From CAWIXB01 sp963839955 (lineage in GTDB: Bacteria; Actinomycetota; Actinomycetes; JACCUZ01), in assembly GCA_963839955.1 (NCBI GenBank), contig CAWIXB010000001.1:3038001-3102000 (forward strand): a stretch of 64,000 bases of DNA. The letters are read 5' to 3'. Shown in pieces: positions 46,995-55,464 of the stretch (positions within the stretch are counted from its first letter, which is position 1; each line of letters starts with the position of its first letter). Both the position numbers and the translations under genes were made by a program. Under the pieces are notes generated by a model. It saw only the letters and a list, made by a program, of their open reading frames with translations, made no database searches and had not been told where the DNA came from.

Positions 46995-47596
46995 GGGATG
47001 GTGACCTTCCTTCCGGTGACCGTGAAGCCCTCCCGGGCCATCCGGCCGACGACGTCGACGAGCATCCGGCGCTCCTCGACCTTGATTCTCTCGTGCAGTG
47101 TCTCCTCGCTGTCGCCGTCCTCCACCGGCACGGACACCTGGGCGACGATCGGCCCGGTGTCGACGCCGGCGTCGACGAGGTGGACGGTGGCACCGGTCAG
47201 CCGTACACCGTGTGCCAGCGCGTCCCGAACGGCATGCGCGCCGGGGAACGACGGGAGCAGCGCCGGATGCGTGTTGACCACCGGCACGCCGGCGAGCACG
47301 GCCGGGCCGAGCAGCCGCATGAAGCCCGCCGAGACGACGAGATCGGGAGCGTGGGCGAGCAACGCGGCCGCGAGGTCCCGGTCCCACGCAGCCCGGTCCG
47401 GGCTCCCGTCCAGCGGCACCGCGAAGGTCGCGACTCCCTCCGCCGCAGCGAGGGACAGCGCGCCGGCATCGGCGCGGTCCGACCCCGCCGCGACCACCCG
47501 GGCGCCGTACGCCGGGTCGCGGGACGCGTGGAGCAGCGCCTGGAGGTTGGAGCCACCGCCCGAGGCGAGGACGACCAGACGGCGGAAGGGCGGCAC
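46991..47596 (-). CDS. purN: Phosphoribosylglycinamide formyltransferase
   Basis: 201 residues using 10-formyl-THF to formylate GAR. Motifs: VVLASGGGSNLQALLHAS, SAGFMRLLGPAVLAG, and NTHPALLPSFPGAHAVRDAL with the catalytic His; the later Asp is in LVDAGVDTGPIVAQ. GTG 47596 (VPPFRRLVV) is the only sensible start; TATCCT lies 8 nt upstream with no Shine-Dalgarno. It is followed directly by purH and folD. PerM lies 44 bp upstream on the same strand, as in mycobacteria. Confidence 0.96.
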
Positions 47597-47610
47597 GGTC
47601 GAGAAGGATA
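47597..47610 (-). promoter_or_regulatory. Candidate near-leaderless promoter of purN-purH
   Basis: TATCCT (47610-47605, minus strand) is 8 nt before GTG 47596, in the 44-bp gap after PerM. No Shine-Dalgarno. It would give purN-purH-folD its own promoter. Confidence 0.4.
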
Positions 47611-47640
47611 GGACGCGCCGAGGAGCCGGGACCGCGTCGG

Positions 47641-48846
47641 CTACGACGTGTGCCGCAGCATGTCCACGGCGCGGTGCGCGCACAGCGTGACGATCGCGCC
47701 GACCGCCACCTCGGCGGCGAACGCCAGGGCCACCCATCTTGGGTCGGGTCCGACGTCGGTGAGCCGGCCGGGGCCGGCGGCCCCGCTCGCTGCCAGCGCG
47801 AGGACGCCGAGTGCCACGCCCGCGAGCGCGCCGGCCGCCGCCCCGAGCCCGACCATGAGGCGCCACGGCCCGGCCCCGCGGCCACGCCGGGCCACCAGCA
47901 GCCCGGCCACGACACCTGCCGCGAGTGGCACCGCAAGAGCGACCAGCCAGTTGCCTCCACTGCCCCCGTCGGCGGGCAGCGCCCCCAGGAGCGGGAACGC
48001 CGGCACCGCGCCGAGGTGCGTGCCACTCACCGCGACCGACGTGCCGACCCCGACCGAGAAGCCCGGACCGACGAGGAAGGCGGCACCCCAGACGGCCGCC
48101 GTCGGCACGAACAGGACCCCGAGCAGCAGCACCAGGATCCCGCCAGGGAGGCCGGTGTCGAGTCCGCGGGCGAGGTCGGTGACGGTCCCGTGGTGCACCG
48201 CGACCGACGCGCCGACGAGGACGGCGCCGGCCGCCAGCACCGTTGCCGTCGCACCGAGGGCACCGACCAGAGCACGGCGCGCGAAGACGGGCAGCCGCAG
48301 CCACAGCACGAGCGCGCGACCGCTGCCGCGCAGCGCGCCCGCGCCACCGGCGACCAGCGCGATGGCTCCAGCGCCGAGGAACGCGCTGACCGGAAGCGGG
48401 CGCACGTCGTCGTTGCGGGCGACCAGAGCGACCAGCACCGCCATGACGGCGTACGCCGAGGCCAACCCGGAGGTGAGGGTCGCGACGGCCCGAGGGGTCA
48501 CCGCCCGGGTGGCCCGCGCCGCCCGGGCCGCGGCCGCGAAGAGCAGCCAGACGGGCAGCAGAGCCAGGCCGAGCGGCACCAGCGCCACGCTGCCGCCGGG
48601 GACGGCCAGCTCGGCGTGGTGGGCCACCAGCCAGGTCTGCAGCGCGGTGTCGACGGCCTGGTCGACGGAGGCCTTGCTGTCCGCAGCGGTGGCCCAGGCC
48701 ACCAGTACCGGCACCATCACCACGAGCATGCCCTGCGCGCCCGCCGTGAGCGCGGCCAAGGGCCCGGCCAGCGACGGCGTTCCGGGCGGCCGGTCGTCGG
48801 GCGTGGAACTGCCCGGACGGGCGGAACGCGCGAGCAGGTCGGCCAT
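47641..48846 (-). CDS. perM: PerM-like (DUF6350) integral membrane protein
   Basis: 401 residues, very hydrophobic, with about ten membrane helices, for example LAALTAGAQGMLVVMVPVLV, VALVPLGLALLPVWLLFAAA and WGAAFLVGPGFSVGVGTSVA. The segment PLLGALPADG after FSVGVGTSVAVSGTHLGAVP and the position next to purN-purH fit the DUF6350 family, which includes PerM of M. tuberculosis (Rv0955), linked to divisome stability. ATG 48846; no obvious Shine-Dalgarno. Divergent from the gene at 48999. Function in this organism is inferred by family and gene order. Confidence 0.8.
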   Translation of the reverse strand: MADLLARSARPGSSTPDDRPPGTPSLAGPLAALTAGAQGMLVVMVPVLVAWATAADSKASVDQAVDTALQTWLVAHHAELAVPGGSVALVPLGLALLPVWLLFAAAARAARATRAVTPRAVATLTSGLASAYAVMAVLVALVARNDDVRPLPVSAFLGAGAIALVAGGAGALRGSGRALVLWLRLPVFARRALVGALGATATVLAAGAVLVGASVAVHHGTVTDLARGLDTGLPGGILVLLLGVLFVPTAAVWGAAFLVGPGFSVGVGTSVAVSGTHLGAVPAFPLLGALPADGGSGGNWLVALAVPLAAGVVAGLLVARRGRGAGPWRLMVGLGAAAGALAGVALGVLALAASGAAGPGRLTDVGPDPRWVALAFAAEVAVGAIVTLCAHRAVDMLRHTS

Positions 48847-48998
48847 CGGCACCCATGGTGGCGGGCGGCGTGGGTGAGCGGGGGGAGGCGACACGGTGTC
48901 GGGGTGTCGCGGGCTGCGTTGCAGAATGCGCAGGAGCACGACGGCTGCGACCGACGAGCGGCTGGGCCCATGAGCCGCGACGAGGAGGGCGAGCACGG

Positions 48999-49616
48999 AT
49001 GGCCTTCATCGGCGACGGGCGTTCCCACACGGCGGCGACCGTGGCCTTGGTGCTCGCTGCCGTCGCCGTCGTCGGCCTCGGCACCGGCGTGCTCATCGGC
49101 GTCGCCGGCCGCGGGTCCCCGGGGCAGTTCGGCTCGGACCAGACGCCATCGCCCTCGCCCACCAGCACCAGTGTCTCGAGTACGCCGGCGGCCACGCCGA
49201 GCACCGCACGGCCAACGACCAGGGCCGCGTCAGAGGTCGAGCGCGGCCGCACCACCGACCTGGGCTACTTCCTTGCCGCGCGGCAGCGTCCCGACGGGAT
49301 CCACGTCACGTTCGACCGGGCGGTCCTCTACTTCGGGAGCGAGGCCGAGCAGCAGGCGAAGGAGCGCGGCCTCCAGTCCGATCTGCGCAACGGCCGCCTG
49401 CTGGTCAACGAGAACGACCTCACCAGGGACATGGTGCTCGCCCCCGACGTCCGTGTCCTCGGTGGCACCGAGCTCGGCGAGGGCTCGGGCAACGGCGAGG
49501 TCACCGTCCCTCGCCTGCTCGACGTCGTCCGCGGCCGCGGCGACCAGGTGCTGCTCGACCTGCGCTACGACCGGCTCGGCTACGTCGTGGAGGTCCATGA
49601 GTACGTGCTGCCCTGA
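48999..49616 (+). CDS. Membrane-anchored extracytoplasmic protein of unknown function
   Basis: 205 residues. One N-terminal transmembrane helix (AATVALVLAAVAVVGLGTGV) is followed by a Ser/Thr/Pro-rich linker (residues ~45-80) and a C-terminal globular region with GYFLAARQRPDGIHVTFDRA, GRLLVNENDLTRDMVLAPDV and DQVLLDLRYDRLGYVVEVHE. The domain is not recognised. GAGGAGGG lies 12-16 nt before ATG 48999. Convergent with sucD (20 bp). In mycobacteria a Pro-rich membrane protein occupies the equivalent position between perM and sucD, but similarity was not tested. Confidence 0.75.
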   Translation: MAFIGDGRSHTAATVALVLAAVAVVGLGTGVLIGVAGRGSPGQFGSDQTPSPSPTSTSVSSTPAATPSTARPTTRAASEVERGRTTDLGYFLAARQRPDGIHVTFDRAVLYFGSEAEQQAKERGLQSDLRNGRLLVNENDLTRDMVLAPDVRVLGGTELGEGSGNGEVTVPRLLDVVRGRGDQVLLDLRYDRLGYVVEVHEYVLP

Positions 49617-49636
49617 GCGGCTCACTCGCTGTCGAG

Positions 49637-50521
49637 TCAGAGCGAGGTCATGACCTCGCGCATCAGCCTGGCGGTCTCCGACGGCGTCTTGCCGACCCGG
49701 ACGCCGACGGCCTCGAGCGCTTCCTGCTTGGCCGCTGCGGTGCCCGACGAGCCCGAGACGATCGCACCGGCGTGGCCCATGGTCTTGCCCTCAGGCGCCG
49801 TGAAACCGGCGACGTAGCCGACGACCGGCTTGCTGACGTGGTCCTTGATGTAGTCGGCAGCGCGCTCCTCGGCGTCGCCGCCGATCTCGCCGATCATCAC
49901 GATCGCCGCGGTATCAGGATCGGCCTCGAACGCCTCGAGGCAGTCGATGTGCGTCGTGCCGATGACCGGGTCGCCGCCGATGCCGACACAGGTCGAGAAG
50001 CCGATGTCGCGCAGCTCGTACATCATCTGGTAGGTCAGCGTCCCGGACTTGCTGACCAGACCGATGCGGCCGGCTTTGGTGATGTCGGCCGGGATGATGC
50101 CGGCGTTCGATTGCCCCGGGGTGATGAGACCGGGGCAGTTCGGCCCGACGATCCGGGTCGTACCGGCGTTCGCGGCGTACTGGAAGAACGCCGCCGTGTC
50201 GTGCACGGGGATGCCTTCGGTGATGACGACGCACAAGGGGATCTGCGCGTCCACTGCCTCGACGACCGCGTCCTTGGCGAAAGCCGGCGGCACGAACACG
50301 ACGGACACGTTGGCGCCGGTCTCCTTGATGGCCTCGCCGACGCTGGCGAACACCGGGAGGCTCGTCCCGTCGAAGTCGGCAGTCTGGCCGGCCTTGCGCG
50401 GGTTGACGCCACCGACGATCTGCGCGCCGGACGCGAGCATCCGCCGGGTGTGCTTGGTGCCCTCGGAGCCGGTCATGCCCTGGACGACGATCTTGCTGTC
50501 CTCGTTGAGCCAGATAGCCAT
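49637..50521 (-). CDS. sucD: Succinyl-CoA synthetase alpha subunit
   Basis: 294 residues. CoA-binding domain with VVQGMTGSEGTKHTRRMLAS, ligase domain with GPNCPGLITPGQSNAG and the phosphohistidine in GHAGAIVSGSSGTAA. It forms succinate and ATP or GTP from succinyl-CoA with SucC in the TCA cycle. ATG 50521 follows GGGGAAGG and lies 11 bp after sucC. Same strand and operon. Confidence 0.97.
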   Translation of the reverse strand: MAIWLNEDSKIVVQGMTGSEGTKHTRRMLASGAQIVGGVNPRKAGQTADFDGTSLPVFASVGEAIKETGANVSVVFVPPAFAKDAVVEAVDAQIPLCVVITEGIPVHDTAAFFQYAANAGTTRIVGPNCPGLITPGQSNAGIIPADITKAGRIGLVSKSGTLTYQMMYELRDIGFSTCVGIGGDPVIGTTHIDCLEAFEADPDTAAIVMIGEIGGDAEERAADYIKDHVSKPVVGYVAGFTAPEGKTMGHAGAIVSGSSGTAAAKQEALEAVGVRVGKTPSETARLMREVMTSL

Positions 50522-50532
50522 GTCGCCTTCCC

Positions 50533-51714
50533 CTACTTCGCCGTCGCGGCAAGCTCGGCCGCGCGGTCCGCGGCTCCGTCCATCGTGTCCACCAGCTCGA
50601 GCAGCGGCAGGTTCGCGTCACTGAGGATCCGCCGCCCCTCGTCGGCGTTGTTGCCGTCGAGGCGCACCACGAGCGGATGACTGATCTCGTCGCCGCGTTC
50701 CTCGAGCAGCGCGAACGCCTGCACGATGCCGTCGGCGACCGCGTCGCACGACGTGATGCCACCGAAGACGTTGACGAACACGGACTTCACGGCCGGGTCG
50801 CCGAGGATGATCTCGAGGCCGTTCGCCATCACCTCGGCGGAAGCGCCGCCGCCGATGTCCAGGAAGTTGGCCGCGGTGACGCCGCCATGTGCCTCGCCGG
50901 CGTAGGCGACGACGTCCAAGGTGCTCATGACCAGCCCGGCGCCGTTGCCGATGATGCCGACCTCGCCGTCGAGCTTGACGTAGTTGAGGTCCTTTTCCTT
51001 CGCCTTGGCCTCGAGCGGGTCGGCGGTGAACTTGTCCTCGAGGGAGGCATGCTCGGGATGGCGGAAGTAGGCGTTCTCGTCGAGGGTGACCTTGCCGTCG
51101 AGAGCGACGATGCGCCCGTCTCCGGTCCGCACCAGCGGGTTGACCTCGACGAGGGTGGCGTCCTCGTTGACGAACACGCCCCACAGCTTGACGATCGTCG
51201 CCGCGACCTCGTCCACGATGTCGTCGGGGAAGCCGCCCTGCCTCGCGATGTCACGCGCCTTCGCCTCGTCGATGCCCTCGAGGGCGTCGACCGGGATGCG
51301 CGCAAGGGCCTCGGGCTGCTCGACCGCGAGCTGCTCGATCTCCATGCCGCCCTCCCGGGAGGCCATGGCGAGGTAGGTGCGGTTGGTGCGGTCGAGTAGG
51401 ACCGAGAAGTAGTACTCCTCCTCGATCGCCGCGGCCGGCGCCAGCATCACCCGGTGCACCGTGTGGCCCTTGATGTCCATGCCGAGGATCTGGCCGGCCT
51501 TGCCCTGCGCGTCGGCCGGGTCGTCGGCGAGCTTGATGCCGCCTGCTTTCCCCCGTCCACCGGCCTTCACCTGCGCCTTGACGACGACCCGCCCACCGCC
51601 GAGCCGCTCCGCCGCAGCGCGGGCTTCTTCGGGGGTCTCGGCCACCGCACCGTCGAGCACGGGGACACCGTGCTTGTCGAACAGGTCCCTCGCCTGGTAC
51701 TCGAACAGGTCCAC
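50533..51714 (-). CDS. sucC: Succinyl-CoA synthetase beta subunit
   Basis: 393 residues: ATP-grasp domain with LFEYQARDLFDKHGVPV, GGRGKAGGIKLADD and YYFSVLLDRTNRTYLAM, and the C-terminal ligase domain with NGAGLVMSTLDVVAYAGE, NFLDIGGGASAEVM and NVFGGITSCDAVADGIV. GTG 51714 is used; GAGGA lies about 9 nt upstream. A TACAGT on the minus strand at 51779-51774 may be its -10, giving a leader of ~55 nt. First gene of sucC-sucD. Confidence 0.97.
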   Translation of the reverse strand: MDLFEYQARDLFDKHGVPVLDGAVAETPEEARAAAERLGGGRVVVKAQVKAGGRGKAGGIKLADDPADAQGKAGQILGMDIKGHTVHRVMLAPAAAIEEEYYFSVLLDRTNRTYLAMASREGGMEIEQLAVEQPEALARIPVDALEGIDEAKARDIARQGGFPDDIVDEVAATIVKLWGVFVNEDATLVEVNPLVRTGDGRIVALDGKVTLDENAYFRHPEHASLEDKFTADPLEAKAKEKDLNYVKLDGEVGIIGNGAGLVMSTLDVVAYAGEAHGGVTAANFLDIGGGASAEVMANGLEIILGDPAVKSVFVNVFGGITSCDAVADGIVQAFALLEERGDEISHPLVVRLDGNNADEGRRILSDANLPLLELVDTMDGAADRAAELAATAK

Positions 51715-51832
51715 GAAGTCCGTCCTCGTTCCGCAGCAGATGGTCATTCGGAGGCGCGCGCAGGCGCGGCCCGACTGTATCCGCGCTGCGCTCAGCGCCC
51801 GGAGCCGCCCCGGCCGCCGAGCGCCGCGGAAA

Positions 51833-51848
51833 GTTACTCGCGCGTAAC
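51833..51848. promoter_or_regulatory. Palindromic site in sucC / hydrolase divergent spacer
   Basis: GTTAC-TCGCGC-GTAAC is a 5+6+5 inverted repeat in the 213-bp divergent region between sucC and the CocE-like gene. It could be an operator for either gene; no known regulator is assigned. A perfect GGAGGCCTCC palindrome follows at 51853-51862. The rest of the spacer shows only GC-rich sequence and the candidate sucC -10. Confidence 0.35.
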
Positions 51849-51927
51849 CCAAGGAGGCCTCCGCGCGTTGAACAGCGCACAGGTGGGCAAAAGAGGCATT
51901 GCTCATCACCTTTGCCGAGGAGGACTC

Positions 51928-53757
51928 GTGCGCCGTACCGGACTCGCCGTCGCCACCGCCGCCACTCTCGCGCTCGGGCTGCTGGGCGCCCCTGTGGGAC
52001 CACTGGCGGTCACGACGGCGACCGGTGCCCAGACCACGGTCGCCAAGACGAGCCACGAGATCGACGTCGTCGTCGGGCCCAACAACGAGAAGACCTGCAC
52101 CGTGGTCTTCGACCTCTACCGGCCGTCCACCGCCACTGCGGACGCTCCGGCACCCGCCATCCTGACCACCAACGGCTTCGGCGGCTCCAAGGACGACCAG
52201 GCCGCAGCGGGCCGTTCGTTCGGCCAGCGCGGCTACGTCGTGCTCTCCTACTCCGGGCTGGGCTTCGGCGGCTCCGACTGCAAGATCACGCTGGACGACC
52301 CCGACTGGGACGGCAAAGCGGCCAAAGCGCTGGTCAGCTTCCTCGGGGGCAGCAAGGCGGCCAACGACGGCACCACCGTCGACTACGTGAAGCACGACGC
52401 CTTCGCCCACGACGGCAAGGCCTATCCGGACGACCCGCGGGTCGGCATGGTCGGAGGCTCCTACGGCGGCCAGGTGCAGTTCGCGGTCGCCGGCATCGAC
52501 GCCCGCGTCGACACCATCGTCCCGATCATCACGTGGAACGACCTCGCCTACTCGCTCGCGCCCAACAACACCGACTTCGCGCGCGGCGTGACCTACCGGA
52601 CACCGGGCACCGAGAAGGTCGGCTGGACGAGCCTGTTCTTCGGACTCGGCATCGCCAGCGGGATCGAGCACGCGAGCACCGACCCGACGCGCATCGTCGG
52701 CTGCCCGAACTTCGCCGACCAGGCGTGCATCGCCAAGGCCCAGATGGATGCGCTCGGCTACCCGACGCTGGCCACACGCGACTTCGCCAGGCACGCATCG
52801 GTGACGTCGTACGTCGAGAAGGTCCGCATCCCCACGCTGCTCGTGCAGGGACAGGCCGACACCCTGTTCAACCTGCAGGAAGCCGTCGCGACCTACCGCG
52901 CCCTGCAGGCGCAGGGCACCGAGACCAAGATGATCTGGCAGTCGTGGGGTCACAGCGGCGGGACCGCGCCCGCCCCCGGTGAGCTCGACATGGAGCGCCC
53001 CGAGAACAGCTACGAGGGCAAGCGGTTCCTCGCGTGGTTCGACCGCTACCTCATGGACAAGGACGTGAGCACGGGGCCGGAGTTCTCCTACTTCCGCGAC
53101 TGGGTCGACTACAGCGGCATCGCCACCCCGGCCTACGGAACGTCGAACGCCTATCCGGTCGGCGGGACGCAGAAGCTCTTCCTTTCGGGCCAGGACCAGC
53201 TGGTGACCGGACGTCGCGACGTCGAGCAGGGCAGCGCGACCTACGCCAACATGGCCGGCGAGGCGCCGACCAGCTACAGCGAGGTCTCCGGTCTGCAGTC
53301 GTCGACCATCCCCGACGACATCACCCCGCCGTACGACACCCCCGGCACGTTCGCCGCCTGGAGCAGCAAGCCGCTCGCCGGCTCGGTGACCTCCGTCGGC
53401 GTCCCGACCCTCGACCTGCGGCTCTCGTCGCCGGTCGCCGAACGCACCCAGGCGCTGGGCCCGGCCGGGCAGCTGCTGCTGTTCGCGAAGATCTACGACG
53501 TCGCGCCCGACGGCTCCGTCGAGCTGGTGCACCGACTCGTCTCACCGACCCGCGTGCCGGACGTGCGACAGCCGGTTCGGATCGAGCTGCCCGGCGTCGT
53601 CCACCGTTACGACAAGGGGCACCGCATCAAGGTTGTCGTCGCGGCCACCGATGCGGCGTACCGGAACAACAAGGTCGTCACACCCGTGTCGGTGCTGACC
53701 GGTCCCGCCTCCCCCGGGGCGCTGACCCTGCCGGTGCTCGGCTCCACCGTCCGCTAG
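51928..53757 (+). CDS. Secreted CocE/NonD-family hydrolase (X-Pro dipeptidyl-peptidase-like)
   Basis: 609 residues. Signal peptide TGLAVATAATLALGLLGAP, then an alpha/beta-hydrolase domain with nucleophile MVGGSYGGQVQFAVAG, Asp region LVQGQADTLFNLQEA and His region IWQSWGHSGG, and a C-terminal jelly-roll (X-Pro DAP C-terminal-like) domain ending RYDKGHRIKVVVAATD. Family members are serine hydrolases acting on esters or Xaa-Pro peptides. GAGGAGGA lies 3 nt before GTG 51928, close but workable. Exported, monocistronic, and convergent with the B12-binding subunit gene across a perfect palindrome. Confidence 0.88.
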   Translation: MRRTGLAVATAATLALGLLGAPVGPLAVTTATGAQTTVAKTSHEIDVVVGPNNEKTCTVVFDLYRPSTATADAPAPAILTTNGFGGSKDDQAAAGRSFGQRGYVVLSYSGLGFGGSDCKITLDDPDWDGKAAKALVSFLGGSKAANDGTTVDYVKHDAFAHDGKAYPDDPRVGMVGGSYGGQVQFAVAGIDARVDTIVPIITWNDLAYSLAPNNTDFARGVTYRTPGTEKVGWTSLFFGLGIASGIEHASTDPTRIVGCPNFADQACIAKAQMDALGYPTLATRDFARHASVTSYVEKVRIPTLLVQGQADTLFNLQEAVATYRALQAQGTETKMIWQSWGHSGGTAPAPGELDMERPENSYEGKRFLAWFDRYLMDKDVSTGPEFSYFRDWVDYSGIATPAYGTSNAYPVGGTQKLFLSGQDQLVTGRRDVEQGSATYANMAGEAPTSYSEVSGLQSSTIPDDITPPYDTPGTFAAWSSKPLAGSVTSVGVPTLDLRLSSPVAERTQALGPAGQLLLFAKIYDVAPDGSVELVHRLVSPTRVPDVRQPVRIELPGVVHRYDKGHRIKVVVAATDAAYRNNKVVTPVSVLTGPASPGALTLPVLGSTVR

Positions 53758-53758
53758 G

Positions 53759-53778
53759 TGTTCTGTCCGGACAGAACA
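53759..53778. terminator. Perfect 20-bp palindrome between convergent genes
   Basis: TGTTCTGTCCGGACAGAACA is an exact palindrome that fills the 22-bp gap between the CocE-like gene stop and the mutase subunit stop. As RNA it folds with a 4-base loop, so it can end both transcripts; as DNA it could also be a protein-binding site. Confidence 0.65.
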
Positions 53779-53779
53779 G

Positions 53780-54211
53780 CTAGGCGCCGCTGCCGGCCTG
53801 TTCGGTCACGGCGTGCTCGCGTACCCAGGTGACGATGTCCTGAGTCGTCGCACCGGGTGTAAAGACCTTGGCCACGCCGAGGCGCGACAGCTCGGGGATG
53901 TCGGCCTCGGGGATGATGCCGCCACCGAACACGGTGATGTCTCGCGCGTCACGCTCGTCCAGCAGCTCGAGCACCCGCGCGAAGAGCGTCATGTGCGCGC
54001 CGGAGAGCACGGAGAGACCGACGGCGTCGGCGTCCTCCTGGATGGCCGTCTCGACGATCTGCTCGGGGGTCTGGTGCAGTCCCGTGTAGATCACCTCGAC
54101 GCCGGCGTCCCGCAGCGCGCGGGCGACGACCTTGGCTCCCCGGTCGTGCCCGTCGAGCCCGGGCTTGGCCACGACGACCCTGATCGGGCTGGACGACCCA
54201 GCGGCTGCCAT
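53780..54211 (-). CDS. Cobalamin-binding subunit of acyl-CoA mutase
   Basis: 143 residues forming one B12-binding Rossmann-like domain. The DxHxxG motif is PGLDGHDRGAKVVARAL, with the lower-ligand His; SVLSGAHMTLFARVLELL supplies the SxL motif and VFGGGIIPEADIPEL the GG motif. This is the missing C-terminal domain of the large subunit at 32393, so the two should assemble a split methylmalonyl-CoA-mutase-like enzyme using adenosylcobalamin. Start ATG 54211 follows GGGAGG at 5 nt; the longer frame upstream reads into low-quality sequence. The ~20 kb separation of subunits is notable. Confidence 0.92.
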   Translation of the reverse strand: MAAAGSSSPIRVVVAKPGLDGHDRGAKVVARALRDAGVEVIYTGLHQTPEQIVETAIQEDADAVGLSVLSGAHMTLFARVLELLDERDARDITVFGGGIIPEADIPELSRLGVAKVFTPGATTQDIVTWVREHAVTEQAGSGA

Positions 54212-54341
54212 CACGACCTCCCTCGCCCGTCGCATGGCGTTTTTCGTCGTCGCGACCGCCGCAGCGTAACCGAGCGGATGCGAACGTTTCAGGCCTACTC
54301 CGGTGTAGATCGTCCTACCGTCGGGCAGGACGTCCCGATCA

Positions 54342-54367
54342 GCGCGAGCACGACGCGCGAGCACGAC
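54342..54367. repeat. Tandem 13-bp direct repeat upstream of esterase gene
   Basis: GCGCGAGCACGAC occurs twice without gap (54342-54354, 54355-54367), 22 bp before the GTG 54390 start. A short inverted repeat (CGTCCT...AGGACG, 54311-54332) precedes it. A regulatory site or a chance duplication in the 178-bp divergent spacer; nothing else is evident there except a possible -10 TAGATC at 54305-54310. Confidence 0.45.
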
Positions 54368-54389
54368 GTCCGCGGGGAAGGAGTTGCGC

Positions 54390-55280
54390 GTGCCTGCATC
54401 AACTGGCGGAGAGGCGGGTGACGGCGTCCGTCGAGGGATGGCCGGCCTGCTCTCGCCCGTCGGGTTGCGGGGCGCCGCCCTCGAGGTCGCCTGGATGGCC
54501 GCGCACGCCGCGCTCTACCCACTGGGTGTGGTCGCGGAGGGTGCCCGGCAGGAACTTCCGCGTGGTCTCGGCACCCTCTCACCGGTGCAGCGCGGCTTGC
54601 ACGTCGGCAGCGTCGAGGCCGCTCGTACGCCGATCCTGCTGGTCCACGGCATGGTGGACAACCGCTCCGTGTTCACCCTGTTACGCCGCGGTCTGCGACG
54701 TCGCGGCTTCGGGCGGGTGCTCTCGCACAACTACAGCCCGCTGACCCGCGACGTGCGCGGGGCGGCCGAACAGCTTGCTGAACGGGTCGAACTGCTCTGC
54801 GCCGAGACCGGCTTCGAGCGGCTGCATGTCATCGGGCACAGCACGGGTGGAGTGATCGCGCGCTACTACGTCCAGCGCCTCGGCGGTGACGCGCGGGTGC
54901 ACACCCTGGTGACCCTGGGCGCACCGCACGCCGGGACGCACGCGGCCCGCTTGCTGCCTCACCCGCTCGCCCGCCAGCTGCGACCCGGCAGCGACCTGCT
55001 GCAGGAGTTGCAGGAGCCGGCACCCGACTGCCGCACCCGCTTCGTCGCGCTCTGGAGCGATCTCGACCAGATGATCGTGCCCAAGGGCGCCGCCCGGATC
55101 CAGCACGCCGACCTCGACGCCCGCAACGTGCTCGTCCGCGGCGTCGGGCACATGTCGCTGCCGATCCACCGTTCGTCGATGCACGAGATCGGCCTGACGC
55201 TCGCCCACCTCGGCGCGGACGGGGCGACGCTGGCCGAGGGTGCTGCCGCGACCGGCGAGCAGGTCGCCGACGCGGGCTGA
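54390..55280 (+). CDS. Alpha/beta-hydrolase, lipase-like
   Basis: 296 residues. Alpha/beta-hydrolase with the oxyanion segment ILLVHGMVDNRSVF, nucleophile elbow VIGHSTGGVIARYYV (G-H-S-T-G), LVTLGAPHAGTHAARLLPHP and a candidate His in RGVGHMSLPIHRSS. It resembles class 2 lipases/acetyltransferase-like esterases with PGAP1-like features. AAGGAG lies 6 nt before GTG 54390, so the TTG two codons earlier is rejected. No classical signal peptide, but a hydrophobic segment (AWMAAHAALYPLGVVAEGA) may associate with membrane. Divergent from the B12-binding subunit. Substrate unknown. Confidence 0.85.
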   Translation: MPASTGGEAGDGVRRGMAGLLSPVGLRGAALEVAWMAAHAALYPLGVVAEGARQELPRGLGTLSPVQRGLHVGSVEAARTPILLVHGMVDNRSVFTLLRRGLRRRGFGRVLSHNYSPLTRDVRGAAEQLAERVELLCAETGFERLHVIGHSTGGVIARYYVQRLGGDARVHTLVTLGAPHAGTHAARLLPHPLARQLRPGSDLLQELQEPAPDCRTRFVALWSDLDQMIVPKGAARIQHADLDARNVLVRGVGHMSLPIHRSSMHEIGLTLAHLGADGATLAEGAAATGEQVADAG

Positions 55281-55317
55281 CCGAGCGCCGAACGTTTTGT
55301 CAGGCTTGTGCCAGGGA

Positions 55318-55394
55318 AGGAACGCCACCAGCGTTTACCCTGCGTTCCTGCCACTTCGGCGAAATGACCACTTTTGAGAACTTGAGGTGGTCAT
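55318..55394. repeat. Two consecutive hairpins upstream of M23 peptidase
   Basis: AGGAACGC (55318-55325) pairs perfectly with GCGTTCCT (55342-55349), and ATGACCAC (55364-55371) pairs perfectly with GTGGTCAT (55387-55394). The first may terminate the upstream esterase transcript; the second could act in the leader of the peptidase gene. The region is distinctly AT-richer than its surroundings. No known riboswitch consensus was recognised. Confidence 0.5.
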
Positions 55395-55464
55395 GTACCC
55401 ACATTGAGTAGTTGAACAACCTTTGCCACAGCGCGGAATTGGGACCTACCGTGACGAGACCGTT

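Noticed and set aside
51715..53532. Upstream extension of sucC through the divergent hydrolase gene
   Set aside because: The extension is antisense to the CocE-like gene; SucC has a conserved N-terminus at GTG 51714.
55281..55464. c-di-AMP (ydaO-type) riboswitch before the M23 peptidase
   Set aside because: Hairpins exist, but none of the conserved riboswitch core sequence was recognised; kept only as an open observation.
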